This document shows positions 30,041-38,572 of a DNA stretch of 64,000 nt, piece after piece. The stretch covers positions 248,001 through 312,000 of the forward strand of contig NZ_ML138678.1 of NCBI RefSeq assembly GCF_004028635.1, in the 5' to 3' direction. The position numbers and the translations under genes were made by a program. The notes under the pieces were generated by a model. It saw nothing but the letters and a program-made list of their open reading frames with translations, was not told the origin of the DNA and did not search any database. Origin of the DNA: Streptomyces cyaneus (lineage in GTDB: Bacteria; Actinomycetota; Actinomycetes; Streptomycetales; Streptomycetaceae). Numbering within the stretch: the stretch's first letter is position 1; each line of letters begins with the position of its first letter.

Positions 30041-31407
30041 ATGCGTTCGAAGGAGCGGCGCAGCTCCCAGTCGGTGACCGCGGCGTCGAAGGCGTCCAGC
30101 TCGACGCGCGCCATGTTGCGGTAGTGCGCGACGACCTCGTCGCCGAAGGCGGCCTTGGCGATCGGGCTGTTCTCCCAGAGCTCGGCGGCCTCGCGCAGCG
30201 TGGTGGGCACGTGCGCGAAGTCGGCGGCGTAGGCGTTGCCGGGGCAGGGCTCGGGCAGTTCCAGTTTCTGCTCGATGCCGTAGAGGCCGGCCGCGACCAG
30301 TCCGGCGACGGCGAGGTGCGGGTTGACGTCGCCGCCGGGGAGCCGGTTCTCGAAGCGCATCGAGCGGCCGTGGCCGACGACACGCAGGGCGCAGGTGCGG
30401 TTGTCGTGGCCCCAGGCGACGGCGGTCGGGGCGAAGGAGCCCGGCTGGAACCGCTTGTAGGAGTTGATGTTGGGGGCGTAGAGCAGGGAGAAGTCCCGCA
30501 GCGCGGCCAGCTGTCCGGCGAGGAAGTGCCGCATGACCTCCGACATGCCGCCGGGGTCCTGGGCGGAGCCCGCCATGACGTTGTTGCCGGCGGCGTCCGC
30601 GAGCGAGAGGTGGATGTGGCAGGAGTTGCCCTCGCGCTCGTTGTACTTGGCCATGAAGGTGATCGAGACGCCCTCCTGGGCGGCGATCTCCTTGGTGCCG
30701 GTCTTGTAGATGGCGTGCTGGTCGCAGGTGACCAGGGCGTCGTCGTACTTGAAGGCGATCTCGTGCTGGCCGGGGTTGCACTCGCCCTTGGCGGACTCGA
30801 CGGTGAGGCCTGCGGCCGCCATCTCGTTGCGGATCCGGCGCAGCAGCGGCTCGATCCGCCCCGTCCCCAGCACCGAGTAGTCGATGTTGTACTGGTTCGC
30901 CGGCGTCAGCCCTCGGTAGTTCGCGTCCCAGGCCTGCTCGTAGGTGTCCTTGAAGACGATGAACTCCAGCTCGGTGCCGACCTTCGCGGTGTACCCGTGC
31001 TCGGCGAGGCGCTCCAGCTGGCGGCGCAGGATCTGGCGTGGGGCGGCCACCACCGGGGACCCGTCGTTCCAGGCCAGGTCGGCGACCAGCATGGCCGTAC
31101 CGGCGTTCCAGGGCACGCGGCGGAGCGTGGCCAGATCGGGGTGCATGGCGAAGTCGCCGTAGCCGCGGTCCCAGGAGGACATCGCGTAGCCGTCGACGGT
31201 GTTCATCTCGGTGTCGACGGCGAGGAGGTAGTTGCAGCCCTCGGTGCCGTGGTGAAGGACCTCGTCGAGGAAGAAGCGGGCGGCGAACCGCTTGCCCTGG
31301 AGCCGCCCTTGCATGTCGGGGAAGGCCAGGACGACAGTGTCGATCTCACCGCCTGCGACGAGGGCGTGCAGCTCCTCGACGCTCAGCGGGGGTGTGCGGT
31401 CTGCCAC
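30037..31407 (-). CDS. glnA4: glutamine synthetase-like gamma-glutamylethanolamide synthetase
   Basis: A 456-residue GS-family enzyme that joins ATP-activated glutamate to an amine. Conserved active-site pieces are VGTELEFIVFK, ECNPGQHEIAFKY, EGNSCHIHLSLADA, NSYKRFQPGSFAP and RCALRV-type NRTCALRVV, with GHGRSMRFENRLPGGDVNPH near the C terminus. In S. coelicolor the orthologue in this order of genes (SCO1613, GlnA4) makes gamma-glutamylethanolamide, which lets cells use ethanolamine as nitrogen source. The start is the GTG at 31407, which has GGAGG seven bases upstream. It is divergent from the regulator, and co-transcribed with the dehydrogenases. Confidence 0.88.
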   Translation of the reverse strand: MADRTPPLSVEELHALVAGGEIDTVVLAFPDMQGRLQGKRFAARFFLDEVLHHGTEGCNYLLAVDTEMNTVDGYAMSSWDRGYGDFAMHPDLATLRRVPWNAGTAMLVADLAWNDGSPVVAAPRQILRRQLERLAEHGYTAKVGTELEFIVFKDTYEQAWDANYRGLTPANQYNIDYSVLGTGRIEPLLRRIRNEMAAAGLTVESAKGECNPGQHEIAFKYDDALVTCDQHAIYKTGTKEIAAQEGVSITFMAKYNEREGNSCHIHLSLADAAGNNVMAGSAQDPGGMSEVMRHFLAGQLAALRDFSLLYAPNINSYKRFQPGSFAPTAVAWGHDNRTCALRVVGHGRSMRFENRLPGGDVNPHLAVAGLVAAGLYGIEQKLELPEPCPGNAYAADFAHVPTTLREAAELWENSPIAKAAFGDEVVAHYRNMARVELDAFDAAVTDWELRRSFERM

Positions 31408-31494
31408 GGGAGAGCCTCCATTCGGCTTACTTCGGTCAGCCGGGAGCCATAAGGTATTGCGCAGGACCATTGATTGGGAAGGGGGTCCGGCCAC

Positions 31495-32241
31495 ATGTCG
31501 CAGACGGACACGGAGCACGGGGCGCCCGGGGCCGACGACCGACTGACGTCGGTACTGCGGCCGGTGCGGGCCGGCAACGGCTTCGAGGAGGCCCTGGAGC
31601 AGATCCTCCAGGTCGTCCGGCTCGGCCTGGTGCCGGGCGGCGAGCGGCTGCCCGCGGAGCGCGAGCTGGCCGACCGGCTGGGGATCAGCCGGGTGACGCT
31701 GCGCGAGGTGCTGAAGGTGCTCCAGGACCAGGGCCTGGTCGAGTCGCGGCGCGGTCGCTACGGCGGCACGTTCGTGCTGCCGCGACCCGTGACCCCCGGC
31801 GAGGAGGAGCTGCGCCGCCGCCTGAAGGACGTGGACGTCGAGGATGCGCTGCGCTTCCGCGAGGTGCTGGAGGTGGGCGCCGCCGGGCTGTGCGCGGCGC
31901 ACGGGCTGGACGAGGAGCAGGCGAACCGGCTGCGCGAGGCCTTGGCGCACACGCACGACGCCCCGCTCGCCGAGTACCGCCGCCTGGACACGCTGCTGCA
32001 CCTGACCCTCGCCGAGCTGTCCGGCTCCCCGACGCTCACCGCCCAGTACGCGGCCGTACGGGCGACCGTCAACGATCTGCTCGACTGCATCCCGCTCCTC
32101 GTACGCAACCTGGAGCACTCCCAACGCCAGCACACCGCCCTGGTGGAGGCCGTGATCGAGGGCAACGCCGAGTGCGCGCGGGAGATCATGCGCGAGCACT
32201 GCGGGGGTACGGCGGCGCTGCTGCGGGGATTCCTCGGCTGA
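31495..32241 (+). CDS. FadR/GntR-family regulator (EpuRI-like)
   Basis: A 248-residue regulator. Residues about 25-85 are a GntR winged helix (LPAERELADRLGISRVTLRE) and the rest an all-helical FadR-type FCD domain (LRFREVLEVGAAGLCAAHG, RRLDTLLHLTLAELSGSPT, HTALVEAVIEGNAECAREIM). The His and Asp/Arg residues of the FCD metal and ligand site are present. It lies between, and is divergent from, the GlnA4-like operon, and upstream of the permease, which fits the ethanolamine-utilisation repressor EpuRI described in S. coelicolor. A TTG seven codons upstream is an alternative start. Confidence 0.82.
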   Translation: MSQTDTEHGAPGADDRLTSVLRPVRAGNGFEEALEQILQVVRLGLVPGGERLPAERELADRLGISRVTLREVLKVLQDQGLVESRRGRYGGTFVLPRPVTPGEEELRRRLKDVDVEDALRFREVLEVGAAGLCAAHGLDEEQANRLREALAHTHDAPLAEYRRLDTLLHLTLAELSGSPTLTAQYAAVRATVNDLLDCIPLLVRNLEHSQRQHTALVEAVIEGNAECAREIMREHCGGTAALLRGFLG

Positions 32242-32316
32242 GCCGGTGGTGCTCCCCCCGGCGCCAAGGATTTACGGGCGATTAACGCAGGGGTATTGCC
32301 TTCCCGTGGCCGACAC

Positions 32317-32346
32317 CGCAAAGGTATGGATCGCAAAGGTATGGAT
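32317..32346. repeat. tandem 15-bp repeats upstream of the permease
   Basis: CGCAAAGGTATGGAT occurs twice in direct succession (32317-32331, 32332-32346), about 80-110 bp before the permease ATG. The GGTATKG core is also present at 32291-32297 (GGTATTG) and in the regulator-GlnA4 gap at 31454-31460 (GGTATTG). It is a candidate operator shared by the ethanolamine genes. Confidence 0.5.
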
Positions 32347-32426
32347 CTATTCCATTGAGCCGGAGCTCGGTCGACCCCACCGTGCCCGGAAATGCCCGGT
32401 GTCCGCCGCCCGTGGGGAGTTGGCCC

Positions 32427-33869
32427 ATGTCCCTGGAATCCACAAGCACACCCGCCACCGAGGCGGACGACTATCTGGAGCGCAGAACACTGCGCCGCGG
32501 CAGCGCCGGCTGGGTGCTGCTGACCGGTCTCGGCGTCGCCTACGTCGTCTCCGGCGACTACTCGGGCTGGAACTTCGGCCTGGCCGAAGGCGGCTTCGGG
32601 GGCCTGGCGATCGCCATGGTGCTCATGGGCGCGATGTACGCGTGCATGGTCTTCGCCCTCGCCGAGCTGTCCTCGATCCTGCCCACCGCGGGCGGCGGCT
32701 ACGGCTTCGCACGCCGGGCGCTGGGCCCCTGGGGCGGCTTCCTGACCGGTACGGCGATCCTCATCGAGTACGTCCTCGCGCCCGCCGCCATCGTCATCTT
32801 CATCGGCGACTACGTCGAGTCGCTGGGCCTGTTCGGCCTGGAGTCCGGCTGGCCGATGTACCTGGTCTGCTTCGCGATCTTCCTCGGCATCCACCTGTGG
32901 GGCGTGGGTGAGGCGCTGCGCTTCAGCTTCGTCGTCACCGGCATCGCGGTGGTGGCCCTGATCGTGTTCGCGCTGGCGGCGCTGCCCGACTTCAGCGTCG
33001 GGTCTCTGGACGACATCCCGGTCGACTCGTCGGCGGCGGGGTCGAGCTCATGGCTGCCCTTCGGCCTGCTCGGCATCTGGGCGGCGTTCCCCTTCGGGAT
33101 GTGGTTCTTCCTGGGCGTCGAGGGCGTGCCGCTGGCCGCCGAGGAGACCAAGGAACCGGCCCGTACGCTGCCGAAGGCGATCCGCTGGTCGATGGCCGTC
33201 CTGGTGGTGCTGGCGGTGGTCACCTTCTTCGCGGCGGCGGGAGCGCGCGGCTCGGCGGCGATCCAGGAGGCGGGCAACCCGCTGGTGGAGGCCCTTCAGC
33301 CGAACGGCAGGGCGACGACGCTGAGCCGGATCGTGAACTACGCGGGTCTGGCGGGCTTGGTGGCGTCGTTCTTCTCCCTCATCTACGCGGGCTCGCGCCA
33401 GCTGTTCGCCCTGTCCCGCGCGGGCTACCTCCCCCGGTTCCTGTCCCTCACCAGCCGCCGCAAGGCGCCCTACCTGGGCCTGCTGGTGCCCGGCACGATC
33501 GGCTTCCTGCTGGCGGCGGTGTCGGGCGACGGCGCCCGGATGCTGAACATCGCGGTCTTCGGCGCGACCATCTCCTACGCGCTGATGTCCCTGTCGCACA
33601 TCGTCCTGCGCCGCCGCGAGCCGGAACTCGCGCGGCCGTACCGTACGCCCGGCGGGGTGCTGACCTCGTCGGTCGCCCTGGTCCTGGCGTGCGCGGCACT
33701 GGTGGCGACGTTCCTGGTGGACGTGACGGCGGCGGTGATCGCGCTGGTGGTGTACGTGGTGGCGATCGCCTACTTCGGCCTGTACAGCCGTAAGCGGCTG
33801 GTGGCGAAGGCGCCGGAGGAGGAGTTCGCGGCGCTGGCGGCGGCCGAGGCAGAGTTGGCACGGGACTGA
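32427..33869 (+). CDS. APC-family ethanolamine/amino acid permease
   Basis: A 480-residue integral membrane protein with about 12 transmembrane helices. The N-terminal region has GWVLLTGLGVAYVVSGDYSG and WNFGLAEGGFGG, and SSILPTAGGGYGFARRALGP; these recur in ethanolamine permeases (Eat family). The start is ATG 32427 with GGAG seven bases upstream. Its place between the EpuRI-like regulator and the C26 hydrolase, plus the GlnA4-like operon next door, makes ethanolamine the most likely substrate. Import would be driven by the proton or sodium gradient. Confidence 0.87.
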   Translation: MSLESTSTPATEADDYLERRTLRRGSAGWVLLTGLGVAYVVSGDYSGWNFGLAEGGFGGLAIAMVLMGAMYACMVFALAELSSILPTAGGGYGFARRALGPWGGFLTGTAILIEYVLAPAAIVIFIGDYVESLGLFGLESGWPMYLVCFAIFLGIHLWGVGEALRFSFVVTGIAVVALIVFALAALPDFSVGSLDDIPVDSSAAGSSSWLPFGLLGIWAAFPFGMWFFLGVEGVPLAAEETKEPARTLPKAIRWSMAVLVVLAVVTFFAAAGARGSAAIQEAGNPLVEALQPNGRATTLSRIVNYAGLAGLVASFFSLIYAGSRQLFALSRAGYLPRFLSLTSRRKAPYLGLLVPGTIGFLLAAVSGDGARMLNIAVFGATISYALMSLSHIVLRRREPELARPYRTPGGVLTSSVALVLACAALVATFLVDVTAAVIALVVYVVAIAYFGLYSRKRLVAKAPEEEFAALAAAEAELARD

Positions 33870-33893
33870 AGCGTCGACTGTGAGGGAGTTGTG

Positions 33894-34577
33894 GTGGCAA
33901 GGCCGTTGATCGGTGTCAGCACCTATCTGGAGTCCGGTGCGCGCTGGGGTGTGTGGGAGCTGGAGGCGGCGCTGCTGCCGGCCGGTTACCCGCGGCTGGT
34001 GCAGCGGGCGGGCGGCCTGGCCGCGATGCTCCCGCCGGACGACCCGGCGCACGCGGCCGCGGCCGTCGCCCGGCTGGACGGGCTGGTCATCGCGGGGGGC
34101 CCGGACGTCGAGCCGGTCCGGTACGGCGCCGAGCCGCACCCCCGCACCGGGCCTCCGGCGCGGGCGCGGGATGCGTGGGAGCTGGCGCTGATCGACGCGG
34201 CGCTGGAGGCGGGGCTGCCTCTGCTGGGGATCTGCCGGGGCATGCAGCTGCTGAACGTCGCCCTCGGTGGCACGCTCGTGCAGCACATCGACGGGCACGC
34301 GGAGGCCGTGGGCGTGTTCGGCAGCCACAGTGTGAAGCCGGTGCCGGGGAGTCTGTACGGCGATGTCGTGCCGGAGGAGGCGTCGGTGCCGACGTATCAC
34401 CACCAGGCCGTGGAGCGCCTGGGCGAGGGGCTTGTCGCGTCGGCGTATGCGGCGGACGGGACGGTGGAGGCAGTGGAACTGCCGTCCGGGGGGTGGGTGT
34501 TGGGGGTGCAGTGGCATCCGGAGATGGGGGAGGATCTGCGGGTGATGCGGGGGTTGGTACGGGCCGCCGGCGGCTGA
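33894..34577 (+). CDS. gamma-glutamyl-gamma-aminobutyrate hydrolase family peptidase C26 (PuuD-like)
   Basis: A 227-residue class I glutamine amidotransferase-fold hydrolase. The nucleophile is in LLGICRGMQLLNVALGG, and the His-Glu dyad in VQWHPEMGED. The family removes gamma-glutamyl groups from amines and amino acids. It begins at GTG 33894, whose GAGGGAG lies five bases upstream (an adjacent GTG at 33891 is too close). It starts about 25 bp after the permease stop and would complete the pathway by releasing glutamate from gamma-glutamylglycine or a related product. Confidence 0.88.
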   Translation: MARPLIGVSTYLESGARWGVWELEAALLPAGYPRLVQRAGGLAAMLPPDDPAHAAAAVARLDGLVIAGGPDVEPVRYGAEPHPRTGPPARARDAWELALIDAALEAGLPLLGICRGMQLLNVALGGTLVQHIDGHAEAVGVFGSHSVKPVPGSLYGDVVPEEASVPTYHHQAVERLGEGLVASAYAADGTVEAVELPSGGWVLGVQWHPEMGEDLRVMRGLVRAAGG

Positions 34578-34588
34578 CGCCGGGTTTC

Positions 34589-34841
34589 CTCGCCCCCGCC
34601 GCCCCTACCCTTCCCGTCCCTGGGGGCTGCCGCCCCCAGACCCCCGCTTCGGCCCTGAACGGGCCTCGTCCTCAAACGCCGGACGGGCTGGAATGCCTGG
34701 ACCGGCGCTGAGAGGTGAAGCCCCAGAAACTCAGCCCCTCCGGCGTTTGAGGAGCGGGGGTCCAGGGGGCGGAGCCCCCTGGCGGGGTCGAAGGGGCGGA
34801 GCCCCTTCAAGGACGGGAAGGGTAGGGGCGGCGGGGGCGAG
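34589..34841. repeat. 253-bp inverted repeat composed of Streptomyces intergenic repeats
   Basis: The outer 30 bases of each side are perfect complements (CTCGCCCCCGCCGCCCCTAC... at 34589-34618 with 34812-34841). Internally, CTCAAACGCCGGACGGGCTG on the left faces CAGCCCCTCCGGCGTTTGAG on the right, and smaller hairpins such as GGGGCGGAGCCCC lie between. These are known as widespread intergenic repeat motifs in Streptomyces. There is no coding sequence. It would form a strong terminator between the convergent C26 hydrolase and LysR genes. Confidence 0.75.
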
Positions 34842-34844
34842 AGA

Positions 34845-35768
34845 CTACCCCCGCGTCAGCGACAGCAGGTCCCGCGCCGGCCCCACCGGGCGGTGGCCCG
34901 TCGGCCACACCGCTCGCAGGTCCCGCGCCAGGGACACATCCGCCACCGGGATGCTCACCAGACGCCGCATGGCCAGTTCCTCCCCGACGGCGAGTTCGCT
35001 CAGTACCGCCGGCCCCGCCCCGCTGACCGCCGCCGCCTTGACCGCCGTGGTCGAGGACAGCTCGATCAGGGGACGCGCCAGCCCACCCAGCGCCGCGTCC
35101 AGGACCTGCCGCGTACCCGAGCCCTTCTCGCGGAGGATCAGCGGAGTCACCGCGAGCTCCGAGGCCTCCAGCGGCCGTCGACGCCGGGACCAGGCGTGGC
35201 CCGGCGCTGTCACCACGATCAGGTTGTCGTGGGCGATGACGACCGAGTCCAGCCCCGTCGGGGCGGTCAGCCCCTCCACGAACCCCAGGTCCGCCTCGTC
35301 CGCCAGCAACCGCTCCGCCACCGCCGCCGAGTTCCCGGCGAGCAGCGACACCGCCGTGTCCGGACGCTGGGCGCGCAGCGCGAGGAGCCAGCCCGGCAGC
35401 AGGTACTCCGCGATCGTCATGCTCGCCGCCACCCGCAGCCGCGAGTCACGCCGGTCCCGCAACGCCTGCGCACCCGCGTCGAACGCCTCCGCGGCCTCCA
35501 CGATGCGCCGCGCCCAGTCCGTCACCAGCGCCCCGGCGTCCGTGAGCCGGGATCCCCGCGGTGACCGGTCGACCAGGGCCACGCCCAGCTGCCGTTCCAT
35601 CGAGCGGATCCGGCTGCTCGCCGCCGGCTGGGTGATGCCGAGTTCTCGCGCCGCCGCACCCAGACTGCCGAGCCGCGCCACCGCCAGCAGCAGCTCCAAC
35701 GCCCCGAGATCCGGGACGCGATGTGCCAGGGTTCCCACGCGAAACTGCCCCTCCGCCGCTTGAGTCAT
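34845..35768 (-). CDS. LysR-family transcriptional regulator
   Basis: A 307-residue LTTR. Residues about 22-80 are the N-terminal HTH (LLLAVARLGSLGAAARELGI, TQPAASSRIRSMERQLG), followed by the linker helix and a substrate-binding co-inducer domain (about 110-300; LRVAASMTIAEYLLPGWLLA). It is divergent from the TDT transporter gene, whose start is 41 bp away, the usual relation of LTTR and target. The inducer is unknown. Confidence 0.88.
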   Translation of the reverse strand: MTQAAEGQFRVGTLAHRVPDLGALELLLAVARLGSLGAAARELGITQPAASSRIRSMERQLGVALVDRSPRGSRLTDAGALVTDWARRIVEAAEAFDAGAQALRDRRDSRLRVAASMTIAEYLLPGWLLALRAQRPDTAVSLLAGNSAAVAERLLADEADLGFVEGLTAPTGLDSVVIAHDNLIVVTAPGHAWSRRRRPLEASELAVTPLILREKGSGTRQVLDAALGGLARPLIELSSTTAVKAAAVSGAGPAVLSELAVGEELAMRRLVSIPVADVSLARDLRAVWPTGHRPVGPARDLLSLTRG

Positions 35769-35808
35769 AAGCCCAGTTTATGTCGCCATAGAGGCAAACT
35801 CCCTGGTC

Positions 35809-36963
35809 GTGGACGACAGCGGACACGACTCTGAGCGTATGGTCACCGCCGTCCGTCACCTCGGACCCAACTGGTACGCGTCCGTCATGGGCACCGCAGC
35901 CGTCGCCACCGCCGGAGCCGGACTGCCGCTGCACCTCCCCGGGCTGCGTACCGCCTGCACGGCCGTCTGGGCCCTCTCCCTCGCGCTGCTCGTCGCCCTG
36001 CTCGGCGCCCGTGCCCTGCACTGGACCCACCACCGCGACCAGGCCCGCGCCCACCTCCTCGACCCGGCCACGGCGCCCTTCTACGGCTGCCTGGCCATGG
36101 CTCTGTCGGCCGTCGGCGGCGGTGCCCTGACCGTCGGCCGGGACTGGATCGGGACCGGCGCGGCGGTCGCGCTCGACGCCGTGCTGTTCACCGCCGGTAC
36201 GGTCCTCGGGCTGACGGCCGCGGTCGCCGTCCCGTACCTCATGGCCGTACGCCATCGGATCGAGCCGTCGCAGGCCACGCCCGTGTGGCTGTTGCCGCTC
36301 GTGGCGCCCATGGTGTCCGCCGCGCTCGGGCCGCTCCTCGTGCCGCATCTGCCGCCCGGGCAGGCCCAGGAGACCCTGCTGCTCGCCTGCTTCGCGATGT
36401 TCGGGCTGAGCCTGCTCGGCACGCTGCTGATGCTGCCGTTGGTCTTCGCCCGGCTGGTCGCGGGCGGGCCCCTGCCCCTCGCCCTCACCCCGACCCTGTT
36501 CCTGGTGCTGGGCCCGCTCGGGCAGTCCACCACCGCCGTCGGGATGTTCGCCGACGTCGCCCCCGGGGTGGTGCCGGCCTCGTACAGCCAGGGCTTCGGC
36601 GTGCTCGCGGTGCTCTACGGCGTGCCCGTCATGGGCTTCGCGCTGCTGTGGTTCGGGCTCGCCACCGCCCATGTGCTGCGGGCTCGGCGGCACGGCATGG
36701 GGTTCGCGATGACGTGGTGGGCGTTCACCTTCCCCGTCGGCACCTGTGTCACCGGTGCCGCGGCACTCGCCCGGCACACCGGGCTCGTGGTCTATGGCTG
36801 GATCTCCGTCGGGCTGTATCTGGTGCTCGTCGGCGCCTGGGCCGTCGCCGCCGTGTGCACCGTCCGCGGTCTGTTCAGCGGTGCGCTGCTCGCAGGGCCT
36901 CGGACAGCACCCGTGGTGCCTCGGCCAGTGACGGGCCGTACCACGTCAGGTGCCGTCCGCTGA
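35809..36963 (+). CDS. TDT-family transporter (C4-dicarboxylate/tellurite-resistance type)
   Basis: A 384-residue membrane protein with ten hydrophobic helices. The N-terminal MVTAVRHLGPNWYASVMGTA is the family signature for TDT/SLAC1-type anion transporters, which carry C4-dicarboxylates or sulfite. ATPs or ligand-binding domains are absent. The start is GTG 35809, with ATG 35839 as the alternative that would trim ten residues. Its last 89 bp overlap the convergent BtuF-like gene on the other strand. Divergent LysR control is likely. Confidence 0.8.
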   Translation: MDDSGHDSERMVTAVRHLGPNWYASVMGTAAVATAGAGLPLHLPGLRTACTAVWALSLALLVALLGARALHWTHHRDQARAHLLDPATAPFYGCLAMALSAVGGGALTVGRDWIGTGAAVALDAVLFTAGTVLGLTAAVAVPYLMAVRHRIEPSQATPVWLLPLVAPMVSAALGPLLVPHLPPGQAQETLLLACFAMFGLSLLGTLLMLPLVFARLVAGGPLPLALTPTLFLVLGPLGQSTTAVGMFADVAPGVVPASYSQGFGVLAVLYGVPVMGFALLWFGLATAHVLRARRHGMGFAMTWWAFTFPVGTCVTGAAALARHTGLVVYGWISVGLYLVLVGAWAVAAVCTVRGLFSGALLAGPRTAPVVPRPVTGRTTSGAVR

Positions 36964-37594
36964 CGAGCGCGCAGGGCAGGCCGGGGTACGCCTCCGGGCC
37001 GTCGTCGGCCGTGAAACGGTACGGCTCGTCGGGGAGGACGACGACGTCCGGGGCTGCTGCTCGCAGGTCGTCCAGGGGGATGCGGGGGTAGCGGTCCTCG
37101 TGCGTCGCCCAGAGGTTGTCCACGCCGAGGCGGGCCAGTACGTCGCCCGCGAAGGTGGCGCGGCCCAGCACCATCCAGGGGCGCCGCCAGATCGGGACCA
37201 CGGCCGTCGTACGGCGTCCGGGGAGTGGCAGCGACGACCAGGTCTCCTCCGCCTCGTCCAGCCAGCGTGGGCGTGCCCCCACCCCACATGCCGCCAGTAC
37301 CCGCGCCAGTTCCCGGAAGGCCTGCGGGACGTCCCGCACCTCGGTCACCAGGACCTCGACGCCGGCCGCGCGGAGGGCGGCGAGGTCGGGCTCGCGGTTC
37401 TCCTCCTCGTTGGCGATCACCAGGTCGGGGGCGAGGGCTACGATCCGGTCGACCTTGGGGTTCTTGGTACCGCCGACGCGGGTGACGTCCAGGTCGGCCG
37501 GATGGCTGCACCAGTCCGTGGCGCCGACGAGGGCACCAGGGGCCGAGACGGCCACGGCCTCCGTCAGGGACGGCACCAGGGAGACGACGCGCAT
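36875..37594 (-). CDS. cytoplasmic BtuF-like helical backbone metal receptor
   Basis: A 239-residue protein with the TroA/BtuF fold (MRVVSLVPSLTEAVAVSAPG, ATDWCSHPADL, VGGTKNPKVDRIVALAPDLV). It has no signal peptide or lipobox, unlike transporter-linked binding proteins, so it should be cytoplasmic. Such stand-alone members are annotated as helical backbone metal receptors or cobalamin-binding proteins; the ligand is unknown. Its start codon overlaps the stop of the preceding XRE-cupin gene (TGATG), so they are co-translated. The C-terminal 30 codons overlap the TDT gene on the other strand. Confidence 0.8.
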   Translation of the reverse strand: MRVVSLVPSLTEAVAVSAPGALVGATDWCSHPADLDVTRVGGTKNPKVDRIVALAPDLVIANEEENREPDLAALRAAGVEVLVTEVRDVPQAFRELARVLAACGVGARPRWLDEAEETWSSLPLPGRRTTAVVPIWRRPWMVLGRATFAGDVLARLGVDNLWATHEDRYPRIPLDDLRAAAPDVVVLPDEPYRFTADDGPEAYPGLPCALVSGRHLTWYGPSLAEAPRVLSEALRAAHR

Positions 37595-38163
37595 CAGCGC
37601 CCCGGCCGGTCCCGGACCGCCTCGATGTGCTCCGCCACCGCGACGACGACCACACGCGTGTCCGGCACGGTCGCCCGCCAGCGGTGGCGCACCCCGCCGG
37701 TGAGGTACAGGGTGTCGCCGCGGCCGAGGCGGTAGGCGCGGCCCTCCGCCTCGATCTCCACGGCGCCGTCGGCGACGTACATCAACTGGTCGTTGCGGTA
37801 CTGGAATTCACGGCCGGCGTCATGGTCGCCGGTGAACTCCGAGGCGTGCATCTGATGGTGACCGCGCACCAGGGACCGCACCCGGGGCTCCGGGGCCAGC
37901 TCGGTGCCGTCGGCCCGCACGACGTCCACGCTGCACGCCGGGTCGGCCGCGGCGAGGAGTTCGACGGCGGTCGTACGCAGCGCGTCGGCGACCTTTTCCA
38001 GGGAGCTTCTGCTGGGGCGTGCCCGGTCGTTCTCGACCTGGCTCAGGAAGGGCACCGACAGGCCGCTGCGCTCGGCGACGACGGCAAGGGTGAGATCCAG
38101 CGCGCGACGGCGCCGCCGCACGGCCGCGCCCACTCGAAGGGACTGTTCTTTGTGGTCGCCCAT
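37594..38163 (-). CDS. XRE-family regulator with cupin domain
   Basis: A 189-residue regulator. Residues about 8-68 are an XRE helix-turn-helix (RALDLTLAVVAERSGLSVPF, LSQVENDRARPSRSSLEKVA) and about 105-185 a cupin (NDQLMYVADGAVEIEAEGRA, RLGRGDTLYLTGGVRHRW). This combination is common in regulators that sense small ligands or metals. The start MGDHKEQSL is preferred over an upstream in-frame ATG because a GGAGGGAG lies before it. It is coupled to the BtuF-like gene by a one-base overlap. Confidence 0.85.
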   Translation of the reverse strand: MGDHKEQSLRVGAAVRRRRRALDLTLAVVAERSGLSVPFLSQVENDRARPSRSSLEKVADALRTTAVELLAAADPACSVDVVRADGTELAPEPRVRSLVRGHHQMHASEFTGDHDAGREFQYRNDQLMYVADGAVEIEAEGRAYRLGRGDTLYLTGGVRHRWRATVPDTRVVVVAVAEHIEAVRDRPGR

Positions 38164-38572
38164 CGCTCCGGCTCCCTCCTTCGCTCGTCGGTCCGATGTC
38201 CTTGCGCCCGCCTTCCGGCGCACTCCTTCTGTTGAGTTCTCTGCACCCTACGCATGTTCGGCAAACCGTTTCATGCGCCCGTCGCATCGACGACACCTCA
38301 GGGGGAGTACGACCCATCGGTTCGCGCCAGCGGGATCGGCTCCCCGGTCCCGTCGGCCGCCCGCGCGGCACCGCTGACCCCCGATCAGCAGAAGTCCCGT
38401 GTTCATTTCAATGCTGCCGCAGCCTCCTGTGTTCCCGCGTGATCGCGGGTGGAGTGCCTGGCCGAGGCTGGAGGACTCGGGGGGTGGCGTAGCGCTCTGT
38501 GGTTGGCCGGATCCTTCTCGTAGGCGCGGACAGGGCTCCGTCCGGCCAAGGGCGGCGTCGACGCAAACAGAA
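38164..38572. other. 409-bp intergenic stretch without a gene
   Basis: No coding sequence with a plausible start and codon bias is seen on either strand. It holds the divergence of the XRE-cupin operon and the end of the betaine operon. At 38429-38457 there is a single GTGTTCCCGCGTGATCGCGG followed by GTGGAGTGC, which looks like one degenerate type I-E CRISPR repeat but has no second copy. The remainder shows nothing. Confidence 0.6.

Noticed and set aside
38429..38457. CRISPR array
   Set aside because: Only one repeat-like unit; no second copy within 200 bp on either side and no cas gene, so not annotated as an array.
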